Shown here piece after piece: positions 26,013 through 34,632 of a stretch of 64,000 nucleotides of DNA. Position 1 is the first letter of the stretch. Each line of letters opens with the position of its first letter. A program made the position numbers and the translations under genes. The notes below the pieces were generated by a model. That model was not told the origin of the DNA. It saw only the letters and a list, made by a program, of their open reading frames with translations, and searched no databases. The DNA is from an uncultured Lachnospiraceae bacterium (GTDB lineage: Bacteria > Bacillota > Clostridia > Lachnospirales > Lachnospiraceae), in contig ONCT01000010.1 of NCBI GenBank assembly GCA_900316395.1, positions 22,194 to 86,193 on the forward strand, written 5' to 3'.

Positions 26013-27001
26013 TCTCGTCCTCCAATAACCTGATATAATTCGTCTTTTGCTGGCGTCTCTAAGAATCTTATCTCGCCACCATTAATTAATCTTCTATCGT
26101 TAGAATCTGTTGCCTTACCAATTATTGTCGCTTCAATTCCTTCTCTATTAATGGCATCTACCACCTTCTCGCCCTCTGACGTGGCAATCAACAGACAGCC
26201 TGATGATATTAATTTGTAAGGATTGATTCCGAAGTACTCACATATCTCTACTGTCTCTTGACGAACCTTAATGCTCTTAAGGTCGATGTCAAGACCTACA
26301 TTAGACGCCTCTGCCATCTCCCATAAGGCTCCGAATATTCCGCCTTCTGTAACATCATGCATGGATAGTGCCATATCCTTAGCAGCTGCCGCTTCCTTAA
26401 CAATGAGTATATCCTCATCGAAGCCGACCGCCTTGTCAACCATGCTAGCTGGGAAATGTGTAATTAATTCCTCGTACTTTTCCTTCGCTAAGATACTTGT
26501 ACCCTCTAAGCCAATTGCCTTAGTCATTACAATATCCATTCCTGGCTTAATTCCACCAGTGGATAAGAGCTTATCCTTCTTAACCTTTCCTACACCTGTT
26601 ACTGATATTAATGGCTGGTTAACAACTCTCGTTACTTCAGTATGACCACCGACAACCTGGATATCAAGCTTGTGACATACATCATATACATCAGACATTA
26701 TCTCTCTAAGCTCATCTTCTAATGTCTTATCAGGAAGAAGAATCGTTAGCATAATTCCTATTAGCTCTGCTCCTGAGCATGATACATCATTAGCAGTAAT
26801 ATATACTGACAGCTTACCTATATCCTTAGCCGTACCTGTAATGGGATCCGTTGAGAGAACCATAACCTCATCATCAGCTAGCTTTATTGCCGCGCAGTCT
26901 TCTCCAACGCCTGCTCCCACAACCACTTCTGGCCTTACTTTATTGACTTTCTTAAGTACTGTTCTCTTTAATACACTCTCTGGTAATTTTCCTACTTTCA
27001 T
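26009..27001 (-). CDS. AIR synthase-related (PurM/HypE-like) protein
   Basis: 330 residues. Both halves of the PurM fold are present: GVGEDCAAIKL and STDPITGTAKDIG, then NDVSCSGAELIGIML, QVVGGHTEVT (ATP-binding region) and SMHDVTEGGIFGALWEMAEA. The C-terminal Cys tail that HypE needs for the hydrogenase cyanide ligand is absent, and no other hyp genes are near, so it is a HypE-like paralogue of unknown substrate. The ATG has no Shine-Dalgarno site, with TATAAT directly in front. It is the first gene of the long operon leading to ecf and truA. Confidence 0.85.
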   Translation of the reverse strand: MKVGKLPESVLKRTVLKKVNKVRPEVVVGAGVGEDCAAIKLADDEVMVLSTDPITGTAKDIGKLSVYITANDVSCSGAELIGIMLTILLPDKTLEDELREIMSDVYDVCHKLDIQVVGGHTEVTRVVNQPLISVTGVGKVKKDKLLSTGGIKPGMDIVMTKAIGLEGTSILAKEKYEELITHFPASMVDKAVGFDEDILIVKEAAAAKDMALSMHDVTEGGIFGALWEMAEASNVGLDIDLKSIKVRQETVEICEYFGINPYKLISSGCLLIATSEGEKVVDAINREGIEATIIGKATDSNDRRLINGGEIRFLETPAKDELYQVIGGRE

Positions 27002-27007
27002 ATTATA

Positions 27008-27037
27008 CCAAAAGACTGCTCAAATAACGAGCAGTCT
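27008..27037 (-). terminator. Rho-independent terminator after the VanW gene
   Basis: Arms AGACTGCTC (27013-27021) and GAGCAGTCT (27029-27037) are exact complements, followed on the minus strand by TTTTGG. The stem ends only 12 bp before the next start codon (27001). Confidence 0.75.
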
Positions 27038-27068
27038 TATCCTTTTCTTAATATTATATTATTATGCC

Positions 27069-28679
27069 CTATTGTGGGGCTGCCTCACCTTCTGCAGGCG
27101 CTGCTTCAGGTGCTGCTGGTTCTGGTGTCGGAGTAGGTGCTGGCGCTCCTGATATTGCTGCCCTTACTGCCCCTTCGTCGTTAGTCGCTATAGCAGCATC
27201 TATTCTCGCCTTAGCATCTGGCGCCAATCCAGCTGAACCTATAGCATAGATTGTATTGCCAGGTTTGTATGTACTGTTGTTAAATACATTTCTGCTCTGT
27301 TCCTGACCGTTAACTGATACTACCTTCCACAATCTTGCAGTGTAACCAGTGTGTGGTCCCTGTTCCTTGGTCATTGTACCAGCTGGCTTAGTAGAATCAT
27401 ACTTAAATGTTATTCCAGGGTCAGTCTTAGAAGTCTCTTCACTTACAAAATCTATTGTACGGTTAGGATCTCTTGTCTCTTTGCCATAGACGCTAAAGTA
27501 AATCTTACCGCCCTCACAGTAACCCTCAATATAAATTGGAGTTGACTGATTATTCTTGAATTTGAAATCAAGTATACCTTCTGCAATTGCTGCATCTGCT
27601 GACTTAGGAACATATGATACTATCATTGAATGGTTGTTTCTCTGAACAATCTCAAGCTCTGCTCTTATTACAGCATTATATAATGTCGAAGATACCTGAC
27701 AGATTCCTCCACCATAAGTCTCAACAGTTGTTCCATTCTCATAAGAGCCTGCTAACTCATATCCGTTCTCTGCTGTAAATGGAGTAACCGCTTCTGTTAC
27801 TGAGAATGTCTCTCCAGGATAAATGATTGAGCCATTAATCTTCTCACATCCATTTCTTACATTCTTAGCTCTTCCTGCTGCAGATGATGAAAAATCAGTG
27901 TTATACGTACCTAGCTTATCATGAACTGACTGTAGCTCTTCCTGGCTTCCAATTGGATCCTTAGTCTCAACTACAAGGTCAATCTGACTATTGTTGCCAT
28001 CCCATCCCTTACTGATAAAATCAGCAATCTTATCAGCAGACTGATTAACATCTACGATCTTGCCCTGTGTTCCTGGAACATATTGGAAATTACCATCAAC
28101 TCTCTTAAGTCCATTATTAACAACTCTTGTATCAAGACTAGATTTATTCTTCTCAAGATATTTTGCAACTGATGCATTCTTGGCTGTAAGTGATACCTTG
28201 AAATCCTTACCTCTGCCTGACTCTACATCCTTATGTGCCTTAAATCTATATAGTGGGTTACCTTCGTTACCATAGTTAGCTGCTCGCTCGGCAACGTCCT
28301 CATTCTTAATGCACAAATCCAAGTCCTTACCAGTAGCATCAACTGACTTTTCTCCAGCTACAAGCTTGAATACTGTACCCTTAGTATTGCCAAGAGTTGA
28401 CTCTACAGTCTTCTGTGCCTTCTCTACAGTCTGGCCTGACACATCCTGACCTTCAATTGTTATTCCTTCTGGAATAGTCTTCTCGTCTGAATCTTCATTT
28501 GCAGAAGAATCCTTCTTGTCTTTGCTGTCGGAAGACGATGCATTCGATGTTGAGTTGAAGGATGTATTGCTAGATGAATTCGTTGATGAATTAGCAGCTA
28601 TACTATCTACTCCTACTAATGCAACTGCAAGTGCAACAATTGACAGGATTATTAATATATCTTTTCTTAAAATATTCAT
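27069..28679 (-). CDS. VanW family secreted protein with PG_binding_4-type region
   Basis: 536 residues. The ATG at 28679 is preferred over 28691 because GAGGTCACTT precedes it. The product starts with a signal peptide or anchor (MNILRKDILIILSIVALAVAL), then a Ser/Asn-rich linker, a repeated alpha/beta region (about 90-270, with EGITIEGQDVSGQTVEKAQK typical of PG_binding_4) and the VanW domain: YPGETFSVTEAV, ETYGGGICQVSSTLYNAV and NNHSMIVSYVP. The tail is Pro/Ala/Glu-rich. VanW proteins are wall-associated; biochemical function is not established. Confidence 0.9.
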   Translation of the reverse strand: MNILRKDILIILSIVALAVALVGVDSIAANSSTNSSSNTSFNSTSNASSSDSKDKKDSSANEDSDEKTIPEGITIEGQDVSGQTVEKAQKTVESTLGNTKGTVFKLVAGEKSVDATGKDLDLCIKNEDVAERAANYGNEGNPLYRFKAHKDVESGRGKDFKVSLTAKNASVAKYLEKNKSSLDTRVVNNGLKRVDGNFQYVPGTQGKIVDVNQSADKIADFISKGWDGNNSQIDLVVETKDPIGSQEELQSVHDKLGTYNTDFSSSAAGRAKNVRNGCEKINGSIIYPGETFSVTEAVTPFTAENGYELAGSYENGTTVETYGGGICQVSSTLYNAVIRAELEIVQRNNHSMIVSYVPKSADAAIAEGILDFKFKNNQSTPIYIEGYCEGGKIYFSVYGKETRDPNRTIDFVSEETSKTDPGITFKYDSTKPAGTMTKEQGPHTGYTARLWKVVSVNGQEQSRNVFNNSTYKPGNTIYAIGSAGLAPDAKARIDAAIATNDEGAVRAAISGAPAPTPTPEPAAPEAAPAEGEAAPQ

Positions 28680-28829
28680 AAGTGACCTCATTATATTTCT
28701 TACTCTTATATAAATGTGATATAATATTTTTACCTATTTTCACACTAGACTTATTATAACAGAAAATGTGGGTGTTTTTTTACTTTTTTTGTGTACAAAC
28801 AATGAAACTTTATAGAAAGGATGCACAAA

Positions 28830-29456
28830 ATGTTATTTCCAATTTTGGGCATTGTTCTGGTAGGAATGATTGCCCTTGCACTAAGATACAGATACCTGAA
28901 TAAAAAAATGGATAATGATAATGAAGCCTTCTACGAGAGAGAACGCAAGGCTAATGCAACTCCTAAGAAGGATATTAGCAATCTAACATATATTAAGGTT
29001 CCCTTGGAGAAATTCCCTATTGGGCAAATCGAAGATGATGAGATTAAAGTCATCGAGGATAAGCTTGTAGCACTGTCTGAAAAAGACATTCTCAACTTAG
29101 TTGGCAAGACCAATACCGACCTTAAGGAAGAATATGGTGTTCCTAACTTCGATAAAATGCAGGAGGTAGGTGAGAACTTCAACGAGCTTACTGTTACACT
29201 TGTGGAATACAGTAATGAGCTTATACTTCGCAATATGCTAGATGAGACAATTAGCGTCTTAGAATATGGGATTGCTATTAAGACTGATGTCAGCAAGAAC
29301 TATACTTTGCTTGGGGACTGCTATAAGCAGAAGAACCAGCCAAGGAAGATTAAGGTTCTAAGGGAACAGGCGGAACGGTACGACGGTATTATGCGAGAGA
29401 GCATCATACGCCATCTCGATGAACTTCTTGAAGGTGAAGAGAACTTTGAAACATAA
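28830..29456 (+). CDS. Membrane-anchored helical (TPR-like) protein, function unknown
   Basis: 208 residues from the ATG at 28830, preferred to 28821 because AAAGG touches the earlier ATG. Residues 1-17 are a single membrane anchor (MLFPILGIVLVGMIALAL), then a charged linker and helical repeats (ILRNMLDETISVLEYGIAIK; YTLLGDCYKQKNQPRKIKVL) that look like two TPR hairpins. Homologues are seen next to cell-envelope genes in Clostridia. Convergent with the WYL regulator, with palindromic repeat copy 4 between the two genes. Confidence 0.7.
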   Translation: MLFPILGIVLVGMIALALRYRYLNKKMDNDNEAFYERERKANATPKKDISNLTYIKVPLEKFPIGQIEDDEIKVIEDKLVALSEKDILNLVGKTNTDLKEEYGVPNFDKMQEVGENFNELTVTLVEYSNELILRNMLDETISVLEYGIAIKTDVSKNYTLLGDCYKQKNQPRKIKVLREQAERYDGIMRESIIRHLDELLEGEENFET

Positions 29457-29460
29457 GTTA

Positions 29461-29485
29461 ACAGGGGGACGGTCCGTCCCCCTGT
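29461..29485. repeat. Palindromic GACAGGGG-type repeat, copy 4
   Basis: Arms ACAGGGGGACGG (29461-29472) and CCGTCCCCCTGT (29474-29485) are exact complements around one base. It fills the 33-bp gap between two convergent genes and could end both transcripts although no T-tract follows. It lies 5 bp after the TAA of the membrane TPR-like gene, so unlike copies 1-3 it does not supply the stop. Confidence 0.8.
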
Positions 29486-29489
29486 CACA

Positions 29490-30470
29490 TTAATAATTCT
29501 TAAGAATGTCCTTCACGAAGCTGACATATTCGCTTTTAATGTCTTTAGGGCCTTCGATGTAAGCCTTGTTGCCAAGTCCGGATAGCCAGCCGAAGAACTG
29601 AGGGCTAACCTCTAATTCTATTCTTAACTTAGCTTTATCACCCTTCTGGGTAATATCTATGTCATATCCGAATCTGTCTATGAAAATGCCTACAATAGAG
29701 CTGTCACAGACGATATTAACAGTTCTTGTCTCACCCTGGTACATGCCAAATGAATTACGGGCGATTGCAGCAATCTTCTTACGATCTATATCTGCAATTC
29801 CCTCTCTTGCCTCATCAATTTCTACTACTGAATCCATCTTGTCGACTCTGTAATATCTGATGCTATCCCGCTTCTCAGAATAAGCTACAAGATAGTAATT
29901 CTCATCGAACCACATAAGGCATGCAGGACTTACAACAATAGACTCGCCGTCATATCTGTATTCCTTCTCCTTCTTGGCATTCCATTTGAAATACTTAAAG
30001 GACATCTTGTGATTCTCATCAATACATCTATAAATTGTATCAATGGCGTAGAATGTCTTCTCGCCACGACCTTGATTTCTGTTAGGAACTACAACCTGTC
30101 TTGAAAGCTCCTGTGCATCATACACATTTCCAAGACCAGCAATCCTGTCCACAAGACTCTTAGCCTTCTTCTCGCTTATAAAACGCGATGAAGAAATGGC
30201 ATCTACAAGCATCTTGAGCTCAGCTAACTCAAAGCTCTTATCAGCAATATAATAACCGCCCTTGTAATCCTCTGACTTCTCAATGTCTAGTCCATACTCA
30301 AGCAAAGTAGAGATATCAGCATAAATACTCTTTCTCTCAGCCTCAATTCCTAATTCCTGCAATCTGCCAATAATATCATTAGCATTAAGCGGATGCTCCT
30401 CGTCTGTCTCATTAAGAAGAATATTCATAACATATAGAAGCTTCAGCTTCTGACCTGTCTTGTTAGCCAT
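29490..30470 (-). CDS. WYL-domain transcriptional regulator
   Basis: 326 residues. The N-terminal winged helix (LLYVMNILLNETDEEHPLNA; LQELGIEAERKSIYADISTL) is followed by a WYL domain with the usual core (LMWFDENYYLVAYSEKRDSI then RYYRVDKM) and a C-terminal extension (PQFFGWLSGLGNKAYIEGP). WYL regulators sense nucleic acid or nucleotide ligands in characterised cases. Isolated gene with its own AT-rich leader; target unknown. Confidence 0.9.
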   Translation of the reverse strand: MANKTGQKLKLLYVMNILLNETDEEHPLNANDIIGRLQELGIEAERKSIYADISTLLEYGLDIEKSEDYKGGYYIADKSFELAELKMLVDAISSSRFISEKKAKSLVDRIAGLGNVYDAQELSRQVVVPNRNQGRGEKTFYAIDTIYRCIDENHKMSFKYFKWNAKKEKEYRYDGESIVVSPACLMWFDENYYLVAYSEKRDSIRYYRVDKMDSVVEIDEAREGIADIDRKKIAAIARNSFGMYQGETRTVNIVCDSSIVGIFIDRFGYDIDITQKGDKAKLRIELEVSPQFFGWLSGLGNKAYIEGPKDIKSEYVSFVKDILKNY

Positions 30471-30514
30471 TTTCTCTCCCCCTTATCATTATATTATTAT
30501 CTAAAATGTAATTC

Positions 30515-31369
30515 TTACTTGCTATCGTCAATAAACAATACGCCAAGGGTACCATAGCCACAGTGACTGGCTACTGTTCCGCCTGCGTAGGTTATGCATA
30601 TTTCGTCGAATTTATTAAGGCTTTCGAGATACTCCCTAACGGAATCCTCTATCTCCTTGGCAACCCCTGTAAATGTAATAAATACTCTTGTAGGGTCAGC
30701 CTTCATCATAGCTTCCTCCATGTCCTTAACATAATTAAGGACTACAACAGAATACTTGCCACGATACTTCTTGCTTACCTGCATTGCACCATCCACAACT
30801 TCAATTCGTGGATGTAGCTTAAGGGCAGTACCCGCAAATCTTGCAGCGCCCGAACATCTTCCACCTCTGTGAAGATATGTAAGAGTATCTACTACGAAGC
30901 TCGCTCTTACTTTAGGAATAAGCTCGTCTAGCTTAGCAACAATATCGCTTCTTGACATGCCTTCATTAGCCATCTCTGCAGCTTTACATACCAACAGGCC
31001 AATTCCTGTTGAGAGATTCTTAGAATCAACAACAGTTACCTTATCCTCTGCCTCTAATTCTTCTGCGGCAATTCTCATTACATTTCCAGATGTAGACATG
31101 GAAAATGATATGGAAAATGCTATAATCTCATCCCCAGCTTCAATTATTGGCTTGAACAAATCAACTGCGTCCTCCATTGATGGTGCAGATGTCTTAGGAG
31201 TTGTCTTATTCTCATCTGACCATGCAAACAACTCATCTAATGTTATATCTACTCCATCCTTGTATTCCTTGTCACCAAGAATTACATGAAGGGGAAGTAT
31301 TGATATATTGAATCTCTTCACAAGCTCAGGTGATAAATCACATGTACTATCAGCCACTATTCTAACCAT
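30515..31369 (-). CDS. DegV family fatty-acid-binding protein
   Basis: 284 residues of the two-domain DegV fold: VRIVADSTCDLSPELVKRF at the start, KTSAPSMEDAV, ISFSMSTSGN, VDSKNLSTGIGLLVCKA, and FVVDTLTYLHRGGRCSG. Family members bind a fatty acid in the domain cleft and can serve as FakB carriers for the FakA kinase; whether this one does is not shown. It is 9 bp upstream of the end of the sce7726-like gene on the same strand. Confidence 0.92.
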   Translation of the reverse strand: MVRIVADSTCDLSPELVKRFNISILPLHVILGDKEYKDGVDITLDELFAWSDENKTTPKTSAPSMEDAVDLFKPIIEAGDEIIAFSISFSMSTSGNVMRIAAEELEAEDKVTVVDSKNLSTGIGLLVCKAAEMANEGMSRSDIVAKLDELIPKVRASFVVDTLTYLHRGGRCSGAARFAGTALKLHPRIEVVDGAMQVSKKYRGKYSVVVLNYVKDMEEAMMKADPTRVFITFTGVAKEIEDSVREYLESLNKFDEICITYAGGTVASHCGYGTLGVLFIDDSK

Positions 31370-31378
31370 ATTCTACTC

Positions 31379-32008
31379 CTATCTCTTTTTTCTCTTGTAT
31401 TTTCTCTTACGGCGAGCATACTGTCCATTGCTGAGTCTGTATTCGTTAATCTTCTCAGCGATTGTGTCATAGTCTCTCTCGAATAGTTCATCGCAGAATT
31501 GCTTCTTAAGAACATCGTGAGGAACAGTGTCGATTATCTTCTCCCCTACGAATTTCTTCGACTTATTCTTATATGCAGGCATATTATTAAGCTCTTGTAT
31601 ATGGGCTAGTTCCAATCTCCATAGAATCTCAATCTTATGAACCCAGTCTACCTTAGGATTAGCTGATGGCTCCCGAAGTATATAGAAATCCAGGCCATCC
31701 TCTTCCTCTTCAACAGTAATTATGCCCCAATAAGCAGGTACATGCTCACTTATATGATTACCATGACTACTACCGACTACAACATAGTTATAGTCGTAAT
31801 AGTCATCATAATATTTTACCTGTCTTGACAGCCTGGCATAAGTATCGGCATCACTCTTAATCTCAATACCATATACATCTGTCTCTGTAATCATTACAGC
31901 ATCTGCCCGGGCTCTGCCAATTTGCTTTTCTTCTAAGATGCGTGTCTTGCCGTATTTCTCTTCTAACAACTCGAAGAGGGGCTCTCTTATATCCTTATCG
32001 TATAGCAT
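31379..32008 (-). CDS. sce7726 family protein, putative PD-(D/E)XK nuclease fold
   Basis: 209 residues. The N-terminal half has the core of the sce7726 family: DIREPLFELLEEKYG, then the acidic/basic active-site-like strand pair R-A-R-A-D-A-V and GIEIKSDADTYARLSRQV. This matches a PD-(D/E)XK arrangement (Asp in R-A-D, then E-x-K). The C-terminus is very basic (YARRKRKYKRKKR). Family function is unknown. It starts 2 bp after the DUF975 gene ends and lies just before degV, in what looks like a housekeeping operon. Confidence 0.75.
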   Translation of the reverse strand: MLYDKDIREPLFELLEEKYGKTRILEEKQIGRARADAVMITETDVYGIEIKSDADTYARLSRQVKYYDDYYDYNYVVVGSSHGNHISEHVPAYWGIITVEEEEDGLDFYILREPSANPKVDWVHKIEILWRLELAHIQELNNMPAYKNKSKKFVGEKIIDTVPHDVLKKQFCDELFERDYDTIAEKINEYRLSNGQYARRKRKYKRKKR

Positions 32009-32009
32009 C

Positions 32010-33248
32010 TTATGACTCTACGTTATCTGGTGCCTGCTCTTCTGCTGGTGCCTCAGGTGCTGGTGCTTCAGCTTCTGCTGGCGCTTCAGCTTCTGCTGGC
32101 GCTTCAGTTTCTACTGGTGCCTGCTCAGGTGCTGGTGCCTCCTGTGTCTGTACTGGCTGACCTTGCATTGGAGCCTGCTGTTCTGGCATAGGCTGTCCCT
32201 GCATTGGCGCCTGTCCAGGCTGTTGCATCTGCTGACCTGGCATTGGCTGTCCTTGCATTGGCTGTGGATTAGGTGCATATTTGCTTGATACGAATCCTGT
32301 GCTTCCACCCATCTTAATTGCTCGATACAAGTTAGCATCAGCAGCATAGTAATATGGGTTGACATAGAATAATCCAAGTACTCCACAAGTTAACGCATTA
32401 AGTATGAACCATCCTAAGAATGATAAATCATATACGAATGCATCCCATTTATTACCCATCATCATCTCTTTACTCTTAGCAAAAGCTTCCTGAGTTGTCA
32501 TATCAGGGCTCTCTGCAATTAAGAATGGCATCATACGATACTCGTATGCCTTAATAATTCCTGGTATTACAAAAAGCAGCGACCATAGGAATGTATATAA
32601 ATCCTTGAAGAATAAAGTCTTAACATTACTCATATATGCAATTTTGAAACCATTACCCAAATTCTTGAGATCAGCTGGTCTGTCATACGCTTTTAAGAAG
32701 AACGACTTACCACCAAGAATAATAGGATTAATTGCAAATGCCTTAATTACAAATCCGATTACAAGAGAAATAAGTGAAATAATTATACTAAATATTATTA
32801 CACCCGCTACTAATCCTCCGACAACAGCTGCATCCGAACCAGAACTAAAGAACTTAGCAAAAGGATTGCTATTTGTTGAACCGTTATCATCATATGTTCC
32901 TCGACCATATGCATAATATTTGCCATCCTCATAACTACCATTATTAACGTATTTGTTAATATCTTCTTCCATATATTTATCAAGATATTTGTCAATGTCT
33001 TCGTCACTTATATCAATATCATGACCTTTAGAATCATGGTAGCTATACTCGTAGTGTTCTACTCTCTGATTGTTTTTATTCTTGTTATTATTATTTCCTC
33101 CGAGGAAGCCACTGAATCCTCCAAATGCTCCTCCGATTCCTCCTGATAAAAGGATCAAAATCAGTCCAACAAGAACCATTTTCCAATAATTATCTTTAAA
33201 TGTGAATAATTTTTGAGCTTCTTCTTTAAGGATCTTTCTATTCCACAT
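32010..33248 (-). CDS. DUF975 family membrane protein with Pro/Gln/Ala/Glu-rich tail
   Basis: 412 residues from ATG at 33248, after AGAGGTG. Residues 22-50 are hydrophobic and Gly-rich, then an acidic loop (DISDEDIDKYLDKY), then several membrane helices with the DUF975 marks: PADLKNLGNGFKIAYM, WSLLFVIPGIIKAYEYRMMP, FLIAESPDMTTQEAFAKS and MGNKWDAFVYDLSFLGW. The last 110 residues are low complexity (GQPMPGQQ-like then EAPAEAEA-like repeats). Function unknown; the second DUF975 protein in this window. Confidence 0.85.
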   Translation of the reverse strand: MWNRKILKEEAQKLFTFKDNYWKMVLVGLILILLSGGIGGAFGGFSGFLGGNNNNKNKNNQRVEHYEYSYHDSKGHDIDISDEDIDKYLDKYMEEDINKYVNNGSYEDGKYYAYGRGTYDDNGSTNSNPFAKFFSSGSDAAVVGGLVAGVIIFSIIISLISLVIGFVIKAFAINPIILGGKSFFLKAYDRPADLKNLGNGFKIAYMSNVKTLFFKDLYTFLWSLLFVIPGIIKAYEYRMMPFLIAESPDMTTQEAFAKSKEMMMGNKWDAFVYDLSFLGWFILNALTCGVLGLFYVNPYYYAADANLYRAIKMGGSTGFVSSKYAPNPQPMQGQPMPGQQMQQPGQAPMQGQPMPEQQAPMQGQPVQTQEAPAPEQAPVETEAPAEAEAPAEAEAPAPEAPAEEQAPDNVES

Positions 33249-33296
33249 TATAATCACCTCTTTATAATTATTATTCTACCATTTGCTGAGCTCTTT

Positions 33297-34535
33297 CTAT
33301 TGAGCTGCAACCTCTTCCTTAGAGGAATTATCCTCCCCTCCAGAGTCAGCTCCACCTGCACCCTTCTTGTCCTTAAATACAATCTTAAGAAGCAGTGGGG
33401 TAATAACCGTCGTAACAATTACCATCACAACAATAGGCGCAAACAAATCATCTGCTATTAATCCTACCTGTTGTCCTTTGGCTGCAACAATAAGGGCAAC
33501 CTCACCACGACTTATCATGCCCACACCAATCTGCATGGACTCCTTCCAGCTGAACTTGCACAATTTCGAGCCAAGTCCACATCCTCCAAGCTTGGATATA
33601 ATGGCAACAAGGGTAAGCACAATTGTAAATATCCACATTGAACCACCCATTCCACTAAAGGTTGCTTTGATACCGATACTTGCGAAGAATATCAGGCTGA
33701 AGAAATGGTTATTAATTGTCTCAACTCTAACATCAAGATAATGACTTATCTTAGAGTTACATAGCATTAATCCTGCGAAATACGCACCTGTAATATCAGC
33801 GATTCCGAATAGCTCTTCTGAACCAAATGCTAATAGGAAGCAAAATGCCATTCCGAAAATTGACGCTCTTCTCTTACCATCTCTCGTAGCAAGAAACGGC
33901 TCTGAGAATTTGACTACGAAGAATAGCACAACTAGTACAACAGCGTATATTCCAATCTTAATGAATACACCACCAATATCTACATTAGGGTCTGTCATAC
34001 TTGATACGATTGTAAGTACAATAATACCTAAGATATCATCAATAACAGCCGCTCCAAGAATGGTGGTACCCACGGCTCCTTTTAACTTGCCCATCTCTCG
34101 CAGGGTCTGCACCGTAATACTAACTGACGTGGCTGTTAATACAACACCTACAAATAAACATTTAAGAAGCTCGTGATGGTCTGCAATATTCTCATGGAAG
34201 AATAATGCATAGGCACCTGCTCCTAATCCAAGTGGTAATATAACGCCAAGTACTGCAACAACGAAGGATGCAACAGCATTCTTCTTCATCTCAGTAAGGT
34301 CAGTCTCAAGACCTGCACCATACATAAGAAGAACAACACCTACCTCTGCGGCATACTCTAGGAATATTCCACTATCTCCTTCAAAATTAACTAAGCCTAA
34401 CAAGGAAGGACCTATAATAATTCCTGCAACCAATGCTCCTACAACTTCTGGCAAATGTATCTTCTTACATAGAATTCCCAGTAGCTTGGTGGCTAAGAAT
34501 ATTAACGCAATCCCTAATAAAAATGTGTAATCCAT
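33297..34535 (-). CDS. CPA2-type cation:proton antiporter
   Basis: 412 residues with about twelve membrane helices. Family motifs: LGILCKKIHLPEVVGALVAG, VVLLMYGAGLETDLTEMKKN, VLTATSVSITVQTLREMGKL and AAVIDDILGIIVL, which holds the paired Asp of the ion site, and GMISRGEVALIVA. No TrkA-N (KTN) regulatory domain is attached; the C-terminus is a short Gly/Ser/Glu tail. It should exchange Na+ or K+ for protons. Monocistronic to judge by spacing. Confidence 0.9.
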   Translation of the reverse strand: MDYTFLLGIALIFLATKLLGILCKKIHLPEVVGALVAGIIIGPSLLGLVNFEGDSGIFLEYAAEVGVVLLMYGAGLETDLTEMKKNAVASFVVAVLGVILPLGLGAGAYALFFHENIADHHELLKCLFVGVVLTATSVSITVQTLREMGKLKGAVGTTILGAAVIDDILGIIVLTIVSSMTDPNVDIGGVFIKIGIYAVVLVVLFFVVKFSEPFLATRDGKRRASIFGMAFCFLLAFGSEELFGIADITGAYFAGLMLCNSKISHYLDVRVETINNHFFSLIFFASIGIKATFSGMGGSMWIFTIVLTLVAIISKLGGCGLGSKLCKFSWKESMQIGVGMISRGEVALIVAAKGQQVGLIADDLFAPIVVMVIVTTVITPLLLKIVFKDKKGAGGADSGGEDNSSKEEVAAQ

Positions 34536-34632
34536 AATGATACCCTCTTTCTGTCAAAACATCTCATTTAACTAATAATATATAACAAATGTTTTTATTT
34601 TTCAACACATTATAAACTATATATGTGTGTCA

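Noticed and set aside
26009..27001. Selenophosphate synthetase or true HypE
   Set aside because: No N-terminal Cys/Sec motif of SelD and no C-terminal Cys of HypE; no sel or hyp genes nearby.
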